Shown here: in pieces, positions 9,031-16,949 of the stretch
Layout of the letters: every line of letters starts with the position of its first letter
Numbering within the stretch: the first letter of the stretch is position 1
Assembly (NCBI RefSeq): GCF_013366375.1
Contig: NZ_JABWMJ010000017.1
Location: forward strand, 1 to 64,000
Reading direction: 5' to 3'
Length of the DNA: 64,000 bases
Source of the DNA: Rhizobacter koreensis
Lineage (GTDB): Bacteria; Pseudomonadota; Gammaproteobacteria; Burkholderiales; Burkholderiaceae_C
Program-made: the position numbers and the translations under genes
The notes under the pieces: model-generated
Database searches by the model: none
Told to the model about the DNA's origin: nothing
The model's input: the letters and a program-made list of their open reading frames with translations, nothing else

Positions 9031-9918
9031 TCAGACGCGCTCGATGCGCTTCCAGCCGAACATCCCGTTGGGACGCACCGCCAGCACGACGAGCATGAAG
9101 ATGTAGGGAACCACCGAGGCTGCGTTGCCGCCGATCAGGGGATCGATGTAGGCCGATGTCAGCCCCTGCACGACGCCGACGATCAGCCCGGCCAGCAGCA
9201 GGCCCCGGATCGACTCCAGTCCGGCAAGCAGTGCGACCGGAAGCGCCGCGAAGCCGATCTCCGACGACAGGAAGGTCAGCGACTTGCCGCTGAGGTAGAC
9301 GATGGAGGAGATCACTGACAGGATGCCGCCCAGCGCCCAAGCGAAAGCGATGGACCGTCGGACGCTGATCCCCATCGACAGCGCGATCTGGTGGTCTTCG
9401 GCCACCGCCGACATCGCCAGCCCCGTGCGGCTGCGGTTGAAAAACCAGTGCAGACCGAGCGCGAACACGACCGCCACCGCGCCGGCCACGGCGAGGGAAC
9501 GGGGCACGATCATCTCGCCGATGATGAGTGGTTCGAGCGGGATCAGCGCCGGGAAGGCCCGTTCCTGCGGTCCCCAGATCACCAGAACCAGGCCCCGGGT
9601 GAGGATCAGGAGGCCAATCGTGACCATGATCATCGAGAACACCGACTCGCCGATCAAGCGGCGGAAGAACAGGCGCTCGATCGCCAGCCCCACCAGCACC
9701 GCGATGGCCAGCGCCGCGGCGATGCCGACAGCCGGATGCATGCCGCGTGAGGCCACCGCCCACCAAACGAGAAAGGCGCCGAGCACCAGCATCTCGCCGG
9801 TGGCCATGTTGAACACCTTGCTGGCGCGGTAGATGACGACGAAACCCATGGCCACCAGCGCGTAGAGCAGGCCGAGCAGCGCGCCATTGAGTGTGTAATT
9901 GAAGAACTCGAGGATCAT
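9031..9918 (-). CDS. livH: LivH-like ABC importer permease
   Basis: This 295-residue inner-membrane permease starts with the family-typical LNGALLGLLYALVAMGFVVI and carries the ASKVFNMATGEMLVLGAF motif of LivH proteins. About eight transmembrane stretches are visible and it ends at VRPNGMFGWKRIERV. Its start codon overlaps the stop of the upstream ligase gene by 4 bases (ATGA). The ligase and the permease are therefore translationally coupled, which is unusual for functionally different proteins and supports joint uptake and activation. Confidence 0.88.
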   Translation of the reverse strand: MILEFFNYTLNGALLGLLYALVAMGFVVIYRASKVFNMATGEMLVLGAFLVWWAVASRGMHPAVGIAAALAIAVLVGLAIERLFFRRLIGESVFSMIMVTIGLLILTRGLVLVIWGPQERAFPALIPLEPLIIGEMIVPRSLAVAGAVAVVFALGLHWFFNRSRTGLAMSAVAEDHQIALSMGISVRRSIAFAWALGGILSVISSIVYLSGKSLTFLSSEIGFAALPVALLAGLESIRGLLLAGLIVGVVQGLTSAYIDPLIGGNAASVVPYIFMLVVLAVRPNGMFGWKRIERV

Positions 9919-11933
9919 CGCGAACTCGCGGAGTTGACGTCGGTGCCGACGACCTTGGCGCGCAGAACGCCCTGGCGGCCGTCCTGGTAGGTCACGGCGA
10001 TCTGGCAGTCGATGTCGGTTTCACCAGCGTAAAGGCCGTCGATGAGAACGCGGTAGCGCTGTTCCAGGAACTCCCGGCGCAGCTTGCGCGTGCGCGTAAG
10101 TTCGCCTTCGTCGGCATCCAGTTCCTTGGGGAAGTTGGCGAATCGCACGACGCGCGAACCTTCGGGCAGGAAGGCGTTGATGCGCGCGATCTCGTCGCGC
10201 ACCAGCGCGCGGATCTCCGGGCGCTGCGAGAGGTCGGTGAAGGTCGAGAACGCGATGCGTCGTTCCTCGGCCCAGCGCGAGGCCACGCCCATGTCGATGT
10301 TGACCAACGCGGCCACCCAAGGCCGCGTCGCGTCGCCGAGCACCATCACGTCCTTGATGAAGGGCGAGAAGCGCAGTCGCGTCTCGATGAACTGCGGCGG
10401 ATACGCGTGTCCGCTGGACAGCTTGACGAGGTGCTCCACGCGGTCGAGGAAGACGATTTCGCCGCGTTCGCTGAAGCGCACCGCGTCGCCGCTGGCAAAC
10501 CAGCCATCGCGGTCGAGCGCGGCGGTCTTCTCGGGCTTGTTCCAGTAGCCGAGGAAGCCAGTGCCGCCCCGCAGCAGCAACTCTCCGCTGTCGTCGACCT
10601 TGGACTCCAGCGGTGCTCCGAACTCCGGTGCCACCGTCAGCAGCGGCCCCACGGTCTCCAGGTCGTAGCGCTCGCCGCGGTGGCCGGCGATGAGGCCGAA
10701 TTCCGAGCAGCCGTAGATGTTGCGCAAGGGCACGCCCAAGGCGTGGAAGAGGCGGAACACGTCGGGCGCCATCGCGGTGCCGCCGGAGACGGCGATGCGC
10801 GAACGCAGGAAGCCGAACTGGTCGCGCACCGCGTGCAAGGTCAACAGCTCGGCCAGGGGCAGCAGCAACCGTGCCGTCAGCGGCGCCTCACGGCCTTCGA
10901 GCCGCGCCACGCGCACCGCGTGGCCGATGCGCACGCTCCAGCGGTACAGCGCGCGTGGCAGCCGTCCGGCGTGCAGCATGCGCGCCTCGATCGTCGCGGC
11001 GATGCTCTCCCACTGGCGCGGCCCGAACAGCACCAGGTGCGGCGACAGTTCGCGGATGTTGGGCAGCACCTGGTCGGGGCCTTCGGGGAAGTTGACCACC
11101 AGCGGGAGCATCAGCCCGAGCGTGACACCCAGCAGTTGCTCGGTGATCCAGGCCAACGGGGTGTACGACAGGTACTCCATCCCGGGTTCGAGCGGCAGCG
11201 CGCTTAGCATGCGGCTGGCGTTGTCCACGAGCCATTGGTGGCTGACCATCACGCCCTTGGGCTTGCTGGTGGTGCCCGAGGTGTAGGTCAGCAGCGCCAG
11301 GTCGTCGGCGCGGCCGGCCTCGACGATCTCCGCGAAGCGGGCGGGGTGCCGCTCATGTTCCTTGCGACCCGCGGCACACAGCGGCTCGAAGGCATGCAGC
11401 AGATCGTGCCGGTACGACCACATGCCCGAATCGTCCCAGTAGGCGATGCCGCACAGCCCGGGGAGTCTGTCGGCAATGGCCAGAGCCTTGTCGACCTGCT
11501 CCTGGTCCTGCGCGAAGATGAACCGTGCCTGAGAGTCTTCGCACAGGTAGAGCAACTCGTCCGTGGTCGCATCGGGATACACGGAGACGGTCTTCGCGCC
11601 CAGTGACTGGGCGGCGAACATCGACCAGAAATGCTCGGGCTCGTTCTCGCCGATGACCACCGCCGTGTCGCCGCGCTGCAGGCCGAGCGCTGCCGCGCCG
11701 AGCGCGAGCGGGCGCACCGTTTCGAGCACGTCGGCCCAGGTGTGACAGCGCCAGACGCCTTTGCGCTTGACTCGCTGGGCGAGCTGCTGAGGCCGGCTGC
11801 TGGCATGGCCCAGCAGCATCTGCGGCAGCGTCTGTGTCCGGGCGATGGCCGGGGTGGATGCACCTTTGTAAGGCTTGGCCTTCAGCGGCGTTGCCTGCGG
11901 CGCTTGTTTCAGGATGGCTTGCGGCTTGTTCAC
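9915..11933 (-). CDS. Long-chain-type acyl-CoA ligase embedded in the first ABC importer operon
   Basis: This 672-residue adenylate-forming enzyme is of the long-chain acyl-CoA synthetase type. The core motif is LLTYTSGTTSKPKGVM. The extended linker and C-terminal domain include DRVEHLVKLSSGHAYPPQF and the catalytic-Lys region ELTRTRKLRREF. It overlaps livG and livH by 4 bases on each side, so it is fixed within the transporter unit. A ligase in the same place occurs in the second module (41.3-43.2 kb). The simplest reading is that the imported acid is trapped as its CoA ester on entry. About 50 residues after the catalytic region (DIDCQIAVTYQDGRQG) form an extra tail. Confidence 0.86.
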   Translation of the reverse strand: MNKPQAILKQAPQATPLKAKPYKGASTPAIARTQTLPQMLLGHASSRPQQLAQRVKRKGVWRCHTWADVLETVRPLALGAAALGLQRGDTAVVIGENEPEHFWSMFAAQSLGAKTVSVYPDATTDELLYLCEDSQARFIFAQDQEQVDKALAIADRLPGLCGIAYWDDSGMWSYRHDLLHAFEPLCAAGRKEHERHPARFAEIVEAGRADDLALLTYTSGTTSKPKGVMVSHQWLVDNASRMLSALPLEPGMEYLSYTPLAWITEQLLGVTLGLMLPLVVNFPEGPDQVLPNIRELSPHLVLFGPRQWESIAATIEARMLHAGRLPRALYRWSVRIGHAVRVARLEGREAPLTARLLLPLAELLTLHAVRDQFGFLRSRIAVSGGTAMAPDVFRLFHALGVPLRNIYGCSEFGLIAGHRGERYDLETVGPLLTVAPEFGAPLESKVDDSGELLLRGGTGFLGYWNKPEKTAALDRDGWFASGDAVRFSERGEIVFLDRVEHLVKLSSGHAYPPQFIETRLRFSPFIKDVMVLGDATRPWVAALVNIDMGVASRWAEERRIAFSTFTDLSQRPEIRALVRDEIARINAFLPEGSRVVRFANFPKELDADEGELTRTRKLRREFLEQRYRVLIDGLYAGETDIDCQIAVTYQDGRQGVLRAKVVGTDVNSASSR

Positions 11934-12730
11934 GCGGCGGCCCCGAGATAGGCCTGGATCACTGCCGGGTCCGCCTGCACCTGCGCGGGAGTGCCATCGG
12001 CGATCTTGCGCCCGAAATCGAGTACGGCCACGCGGTCGGCCAGGTCCATCACCACCCCCATGTCGTGCTCGACCAGCACCACGGGGATGCGGCGCGCCTC
12101 GCGCACGTCGATGACGAAGCGGGCCAGGTCTTCCTTCTCCTCGGTGTTCATGCCGGCCATCGGCTCGTCCATCAGCAGCACTTTCGGCTCCATGGCCAGC
12201 GCACGACCGAGGTCCACACGCTTGCGCAGGCCGTAGCCGAGCGAACCCACCGGCTGGTGGCGGATGTTCTCGATCTCGAGGAATTCGACGATGTCCTCGG
12301 CCACTTCGCGGTGCCGCGCCTCTTCGCGCTGCGTCCAGGGAAAGTAGACGAAGGCCTGCGCGAGGCTGGATCGCATGCGCGAGTGCCGTCCGATCAGGAT
12401 GTTGTCGAGCACGGTCATGTGCGGAAACAGGTGCGTGCCCTGGAACGTGCGTACGACACCGTCGCGGGCGATCGCGTGCACCGCGCAGCCGAGGATGTCG
12501 CGGCCTTCATAGGTGAGTTGCCCCTGCTGCGGACGGTAGAAGCCGCTGAGCACGTTCAGCAGCGAGCTCTTGCCGGCCCCGTTCGGGCCAATCACGGCGA
12601 GCATCTCGTCGGCACGCACTTCGATGCTCACGTCCGACAGCGCCGTGACACCGCCGAAGCGCAAGGTCACACTGTCGGCTTTCAGCACCACGGAAGCGGT
12701 GGTCGTGGGCGCTTGGACTGGAGACGTCAC
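11930..12730 (-). CDS. livG: LivG-like ABC importer ATPase
   Basis: This 266-residue ATPase is the second nucleotide-binding subunit of the first importer. Walker A is GPNGAGKSS, the signature region is LGYGLRKRVDLGRAL, and Walker B is VLLMDEPMAGMN with the H-loop in VEHDMGVVM. The LivG-specific insertion between Walker A and the signature is present (TFQGTHLFPHMTVLDNILIG). It begins 2 bases after the upstream dehydrogenase stop (12732) and overlaps the ligase start by 4 bases. Confidence 0.88.
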   Translation of the reverse strand: MTSPVQAPTTTASVVLKADSVTLRFGGVTALSDVSIEVRADEMLAVIGPNGAGKSSLLNVLSGFYRPQQGQLTYEGRDILGCAVHAIARDGVVRTFQGTHLFPHMTVLDNILIGRHSRMRSSLAQAFVYFPWTQREEARHREVAEDIVEFLEIENIRHQPVGSLGYGLRKRVDLGRALAMEPKVLLMDEPMAGMNTEEKEDLARFVIDVREARRIPVVLVEHDMGVVMDLADRVAVLDFGRKIADGTPAQVQADPAVIQAYLGAAA

Positions 12731-12731
12731 G

Positions 12732-13892
12732 TCAGGAGAACGCGTTGAGACCGGTCAGCGCCCGGCCGATGATCAGCTTCTGGATCTCGGTCGTGCCGTC
12801 GGGGATGGTCATCATGCGCGCATTGCGGAACAGCAGTTCGACGCCGAAGTCCTTGGTGATGCCGTTGCCGCCGTGGATCTGCACGGCCTTGGAGGCCACG
12901 TCCACCGCGATCTCGGTGGCATAACACTTGGCCATTGCGCTCTCGACTTCGCTGCGCACGCCATGGTCGATCAAATTGAAGGCGCGGTAGATCAGCAGCC
13001 GCGCCGCGTCGAGCTGGATGGCCGCGTCGGCGAGCATGCCCTGGATGAGCTGGTGCTGGCCGATCGGCTTGCCGTGCTGGCGGCGCTCCTTTGCGTAGGC
13101 GACGGCCTTGTTCAGGGCCGCCTGCGCGATGCCCACCGAGGTCAGGCCGACCATCGGCCGCGCCTTCTCGAACAGCACGAGCGTGTTCTTCAGTCCGGTG
13201 CCGGCCTGGATCATCATGTTGCCGGCCGGCACGCGCACGTTGTCGAAGAACAACTGCGCGGTGGAGGTGCTGTTCAAGCCCAGCTTGTCGATGTTGCGGC
13301 TTTCGTAGCCGTGCTCTTGCCGGTCGACCAGGATCATCGACAGGCCGCGTGCGCCGTCGTCCGAGGTCCGCACGATGACCATGCAGAAGTCGGAGTAGTG
13401 ACCGTTGGAGATCCAGGTCTTCTCTCCGTTGACGATGTAGTGATCGCCGTCGGCCTTGGCGCGGCAAGTGACCTCGGCCACGTTGGAGCCCACGCCCGGC
13501 TCGCTGATGCCGCTGCAGGCGATGATCTCGGCGCGCACCATGCGCGGCAGGTACTTCTGCCGCATCGCGTCGTTGGTGCAGACCTCCAGCGAGTAGGCAC
13601 CGAGCTGCTGGATCAGCAACGAGATCGCCACGTCACCCGATACGCGGGCGAGGTTGTCGTACATCATCGCGTAGGTCAGCCAGGGCATGCCCATGCCGCC
13701 GTGGGCCTCCGAGATCAGGCCGTTGCCACCCATGCCGTAGGGCAGCATCATCTGGAAGATCTCCAGCATGCGCTCTTTCTCGATCAGCTTGTCCGGCTGG
13801 TAGCGGCGCACGATGGGCTCGAGCTTGGTCTCGAGAAAGCGGTTGAAGCCCTCGACAGCGAGGCGTTGTTCGTCGGTCGGCAGGAAGTTCAT
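12732..13892 (-). CDS. Acyl-CoA dehydrogenase with Asp at the usual MCAD Glu position
   Basis: This 386-residue flavoprotein of normal length starts MNFLPTDEQRLAVEGFNRFL, with ISEPGVGSNVAEV in the flavin-contact region and VQIHGGNGITKDFGVE near the C-terminus. At the position of the MCAD catalytic Glu it has Asp (TIPDGTTEIQ). A Glu does occur in helix G (LVLFEKARPMVG), where isovaleryl- and long-chain acyl-CoA dehydrogenases keep their base. Catalysis may use that Glu or the Asp. It lies 2 bases upstream of livG and 39 bases after an HSD10-like SDR, so it is probably one step of the same oxidation spiral. Confidence 0.86.
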   Translation of the reverse strand: MNFLPTDEQRLAVEGFNRFLETKLEPIVRRYQPDKLIEKERMLEIFQMMLPYGMGGNGLISEAHGGMGMPWLTYAMMYDNLARVSGDVAISLLIQQLGAYSLEVCTNDAMRQKYLPRMVRAEIIACSGISEPGVGSNVAEVTCRAKADGDHYIVNGEKTWISNGHYSDFCMVIVRTSDDGARGLSMILVDRQEHGYESRNIDKLGLNSTSTAQLFFDNVRVPAGNMMIQAGTGLKNTLVLFEKARPMVGLTSVGIAQAALNKAVAYAKERRQHGKPIGQHQLIQGMLADAAIQLDAARLLIYRAFNLIDHGVRSEVESAMAKCYATEIAVDVASKAVQIHGGNGITKDFGVELLFRNARMMTIPDGTTEIQKLIIGRALTGLNAFS

Positions 13893-13931
13893 CGTTGGCT
13901 CGGTATGTCGGTGCGTTTGGCTCGGGGGCGC

Positions 13932-14699
13932 TCAGCGCGCGCTCATGCGTGCGCCGGCATCGATGTGCAGGCAGGTGGCGTTGATGTAGGCGTTCTCGAC
14001 CACGCTGCGAACCAGCAGCGCCAACTCTGCGGGACTGCCCATGCGGCGAGGAAACAGGATCATGCGGTCGACGATCGCCTGGGCGACCTTCTGGGGCAGA
14101 CCGGCGACCATCGGCGTGTCGAACAGCCCAGGCGCCACGGCCACGCAGCGAATGCCGTGGTCGGCCAGGTCGCGCGCCACGGGCAAGGTCAGGCCGATGA
14201 CGCCAGCCTTGCTGGCGGCATACGCCGCCTGCCCCATCTGCCCGTCCTGCGCGGCGCCCGATGAGAGGTTGACGATCACGCCGCGCTCCCCGTCCTCGGG
14301 TTCGTTGCGCGTCATCGCCACTGCGGCCAGGCGCAGCACGTTGAAGGTGCCTGTCAAGTTGACGGCGATGACCTTGTCCCAGATCGCCAACGGGAAGGGC
14401 TTGCCATCGCTCACGGTCTTGGCGGCGTCCGGCACGCCGGCGCAGTTCACGCAGACGTGGACGGCGCGGAACCGGCCGAGTGCCTGGTCAATGCCGGCCT
14501 GGACCTGGGCCTCGCTGGTTACATCCACCGGGACGAACAACGCAGCGTCGCCGGCGCCAGCGGCCACCTCGGTGCCGCGCTCGGCATCGCGGTCGAAGAG
14601 CACCACGCGGGCGCCGGCAGCCAGAAGTGTCTCGGCGACGGCGCGGCCGAGTCCGGAGGCGGCTCCGGTGACGACAGCGACCTTGCCCGACGGATTCAT
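13932..14699 (-). CDS. HSD10-like SDR, probable 3-hydroxy-2-methylacyl-CoA dehydrogenase
   Basis: This 255-residue SDR has TGAASGLGRAV as the NAD motif, FDRD after beta 2 (NAD preference), NCAG, and the Ser/Tyr/Lys site in LSSGAAQDGQMGQAAYAASK. The section GLTLPVARDLADHGIRCVAV, the APGLFDTPMVAGLPQKV segment and the FPRRMGSPAELALLV end match the HSD17B10 subfamily, known for oxidising 3-hydroxy-2-methylbutyryl-CoA. That agrees with the racemase gene in the same operon. It lies between an SCPx-type thiolase (13-base gap) and an acyl-CoA dehydrogenase. Confidence 0.84.
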   Translation of the reverse strand: MNPSGKVAVVTGAASGLGRAVAETLLAAGARVVLFDRDAERGTEVAAGAGDAALFVPVDVTSEAQVQAGIDQALGRFRAVHVCVNCAGVPDAAKTVSDGKPFPLAIWDKVIAVNLTGTFNVLRLAAVAMTRNEPEDGERGVIVNLSSGAAQDGQMGQAAYAASKAGVIGLTLPVARDLADHGIRCVAVAPGLFDTPMVAGLPQKVAQAIVDRMILFPRRMGSPAELALLVRSVVENAYINATCLHIDAGARMSAR

Positions 14700-14712
14700 G
14701 CCCGGCGCTCCG

Positions 14713-15963
14713 TCAGCGGCCGAGGATGGTGATCGCGCAGACGGCCTCCTCGATGCCGTACAGGCCGCCGCCGTTCTCGGCCATGGCCAGCCGGGCGCCC
14801 TGCACCTGGCGAGCGCCGGCCTCGCCGCGCAGCTGCGTCACCAGCTCGTGCAACTGGCCGATGCCGGTGGCGCCGATCGGGTGGCCCTTGGATTCCAACC
14901 CGCCGGAGGTGTTGATCGGGATGCGTCCGCCAATCGTGGTGGCACCACTCTCGGCCAGCGCGCCGCCGGCGCCGAATTCGCAGAAGCCCAGGTTCTCCGA
15001 CTGCACGATCTCCCCGATGGCGGTGGCGTCGTGCACCTCGGCCACAGAGATCTCCTGCGGCCCCACGCCGGCGCGCTCGTAGGCCAGTTTGGACGCCTTG
15101 ACGGTGATGTGCTGGCCGACATCCTCCGGTTTGCGCGTGGTGCCGGTGGCCACCACCGAGGCGAGCACGCGGACCGCGCGGCGCCGGTCGGCCAGGCGGG
15201 CCAGCGCTGCCTCCGAGCAGACGACGGCGGCCGCGGCCCCGTCGCTGATCGGCGCGCACATCGGCAGCGTCAGCGGGTAGGTGATCGGTGGCGCGTCGAG
15301 CACCTGCTCGATCGTGTAGGTGTTGCGGTACTGTGCCAGCGGGTTGTGCGCCGAGTGGCCGTGGTTCTTGGCCGCCACCGCGGCGAACTGTCGCTGCGTG
15401 GTGCCGAACTCGCGCATGTGGAAGCGCCCGAACGCGGCATAGATGTCCATGAACAGGCTGTACGGCGCCTTCGAGGTGCTCCCCTCGGGCGGCTCGATGC
15501 CGCTGCCCATGGCCAGGAGTGTCGTCTTGTTGCCCTCGATGTTCTGCAGATCCCAGGCGCCATCGAAGACGCTGAACATCTTGGCCTTGTCAGCGCAGAA
15601 CATCTTCTCGGCGCCGATCGCGAGGGCCACCTCCACTTCGCCCGAGCGCACGGCCTGCACCGCCAGGTTGAAGGCAGAGCTGGCGCTGGCACAGGCGTTC
15701 TCGAGGTTGTAGACCGGAATGCCCTCGATGCCCAACGGGCGCAGCGCGATCTGCCCGCGCACCATGGTCTGGCCCTCCAGCACACCCTGGGTGGCGTTGG
15801 AGAAGTAGGCGGCCTGGATGTCGGCGGTCGCGAGCCCGGCGTCGGCGAGCGCGGCGTTCACCGCATCGGCCGTAAGCTGCTTGATGCTGCGGTCAAGGAA
15901 CTTGCCGGTCGGGGTCATGCCGACGCCGGCGACGTAGACGGAAGGAAGGACGACGGTGCTCAT
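14713..15963 (-). CDS. SCPx/lipid-transfer-protein-type thiolase
   Basis: This roughly 416-residue thiolase-fold enzyme probably cleaves a 3-oxoacyl-CoA. The nucleophilic Cys is in YNLENACASASSAF. The second loop is EVHDATAIGEI and the third is GGLESKGHPIGATGIGQLH, which has the His of the SCPx group; a Cys lies near the C-terminus (EEAVCAITILGR). I chose the start at 15963 because GGAG precedes it at good spacing; an ATG at 15975 is the alternative. It is the second gene of the operon after the crotonase. SCPx thiolases are known for chains with a 2-methyl branch, which fits the racemase. Confidence 0.85.
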   Translation of the reverse strand: MSTVVLPSVYVAGVGMTPTGKFLDRSIKQLTADAVNAALADAGLATADIQAAYFSNATQGVLEGQTMVRGQIALRPLGIEGIPVYNLENACASASSAFNLAVQAVRSGEVEVALAIGAEKMFCADKAKMFSVFDGAWDLQNIEGNKTTLLAMGSGIEPPEGSTSKAPYSLFMDIYAAFGRFHMREFGTTQRQFAAVAAKNHGHSAHNPLAQYRNTYTIEQVLDAPPITYPLTLPMCAPISDGAAAAVVCSEAALARLADRRRAVRVLASVVATGTTRKPEDVGQHITVKASKLAYERAGVGPQEISVAEVHDATAIGEIVQSENLGFCEFGAGGALAESGATTIGGRIPINTSGGLESKGHPIGATGIGQLHELVTQLRGEAGARQVQGARLAMAENGGGLYGIEEAVCAITILGR

Positions 15964-15983
15964 CGGACGCTCCATGGCGTGTG

Positions 15984-16784
15984 TCAGTAGCCCTTGAACT
16001 CGGGCTTGCGCTTGCCGACGAAGGCGGCGAGCCCTTCGCGGATGTCGTGCGAGTGGCGGTGGGCGTCGAGCACCAGCCGTTCCAGCCGCAGGGCGGTGGC
16101 CTGGGGCTGCTCCAACCCATCAGCCACGGCCTGCTTCATGCGGCGCAGTACGAGCGGGCTCTTGGCGGCGATGCCGGCGGCCAGCCTGTCGACCTCGGTC
16201 GTGAGCTCGGTGTCGGGCACGACCCGGTTCACGAGCCCGAGAGGCACCAACTCGGCCGCGGGCATCGTGTCGCCGGTGAACAGCAGGTACTTGGCCGCCG
16301 TCGGCCCGATGCGCCGCGGCAGCACGGCGGCACCGCCGGCTCCCGGGAAGACACCGAAGTTGGCGTGGGCGTCGCCGATGCGTGCGCTCCCGGCGGCGAC
16401 GATCAGGTCGCAGGCCATCGCGAGTTCGAGGCCACCGGCCATCGTCAGACCGTTGAGCGCGGCGATCGTCGGTTTGGGCAAGGCGCGCAGTCGATCGATC
16501 ATGCCTGCGACGCGATCGAGGAAAGCGTTCAGCGGATCCTCGGCTTCCGGCGTGGCGGTGCCGCCCTCGAACACACCTTTGAGGTCTGCACCGGCGCAGA
16601 AGGCCTTGCCCGCGCCGGTGAGCACGACGACCCGCACGCCGCGATCACGCTCGATGCGACCGACCGCGTCGGCGAGTTCGTCGCACAGCACGTCCGACAG
16701 CGCGTTCATCGCCTCGGGCCGGTTCAGCGTGAGCCAAACCGTCTGCGCGCGCTGTTCGTAACGCAGTGCGGAATATGGATCCAA
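15984..16784 (-). CDS. Crotonase-fold enoyl-CoA hydratase/isomerase, first gene of the left operon
   Basis: This 266-residue crotonase has the oxyanion-hole segments AFCAGADLKG and LTMAGGLELAMACD. The first catalytic Glu (E of LELAM) is present. The second, normally in a P-E-x-x-x-G context, is replaced (IGDAHANFGVFPGAGG has His-Ala there). It may therefore be an isomerase or other crotonase reaction instead of a standard hydratase. It is the promoter-proximal gene of the left operon and starts 65-93 bases downstream of a well-formed sigma70-like promoter at 16849-16877. Confidence 0.82.
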   Translation of the reverse strand: MDPYSALRYEQRAQTVWLTLNRPEAMNALSDVLCDELADAVGRIERDRGVRVVVLTGAGKAFCAGADLKGVFEGGTATPEAEDPLNAFLDRVAGMIDRLRALPKPTIAALNGLTMAGGLELAMACDLIVAAGSARIGDAHANFGVFPGAGGAAVLPRRIGPTAAKYLLFTGDTMPAAELVPLGLVNRVVPDTELTTEVDRLAAGIAAKSPLVLRRMKQAVADGLEQPQATALRLERLVLDAHRHSHDIREGLAAFVGKRKPEFKGY

Positions 16785-16848
16785 GACTGTCTCCGTGCTG
16801 GATTCTTATGGGTGGCTCCCGAGGGCGGGAGCGCGGATCACATCGGAA

Positions 16849-16877
16849 AGGATAAAGGGGCATTGTGAAACTGTCAA
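16849..16877 (-). promoter_or_regulatory. Sigma70-like promoter of the left 15-gene operon
   Basis: On the minus strand a perfect -35 TTGACA (16877-16872) is followed after exactly 17 bases by TATCCT (16854-16849), which matches 4 of 6 of the -10 consensus. It lies 65 bases upstream of the crotonase start at 16784. The -35 box abuts the operator half-site at 16879-16885. Confidence 0.65.
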
Positions 16878-16891
16878 GCGTTAGGTAGACT
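16863..16891 (+). promoter_or_regulatory. Candidate promoter of the right 15-gene operon
   Basis: TTGTGA (16863-16868) and TAGACT (16886-16891) are separated by 17 bases and each match 4 of 6 consensus positions. The CGTTAGG half-site fills the end of the spacer and directly precedes the -10 box. The same GGTAGACT string follows the palindrome at 35.07 kb. It overlaps the divergent minus-strand promoter. Confidence 0.45.
16870..16885. promoter_or_regulatory. Operator-like site C (half-site CGTTAGG) in the divergent control region
   Basis: CGTTAGG at 16879-16885 is identical to the right arm of the perfect palindrome at 47549-47564. The left arm here (16870-16876, ACTGTCA) matches only 3 of 7 positions. 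It lies between the -35 of the minus-strand promoter and the -10 of the plus-strand promoter, where a bound repressor could block both. One of six related sites in the window. Confidence 0.5.
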
Positions 16892-16949
16892 TCTGGCTCC
16901 GACCAAGCGCCGGCGTGGCCAGCGCAAGTCGGTCATCCGAAACCAAGAG

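Noticed and set aside
13914-13920. CGTTTGG half-site upstream of the acyl-CoA dehydrogenase at 13892
   Set aside because: There is no matching second arm and it sits inside a continuous operon with a 39-base gap, so a chance match is more likely.
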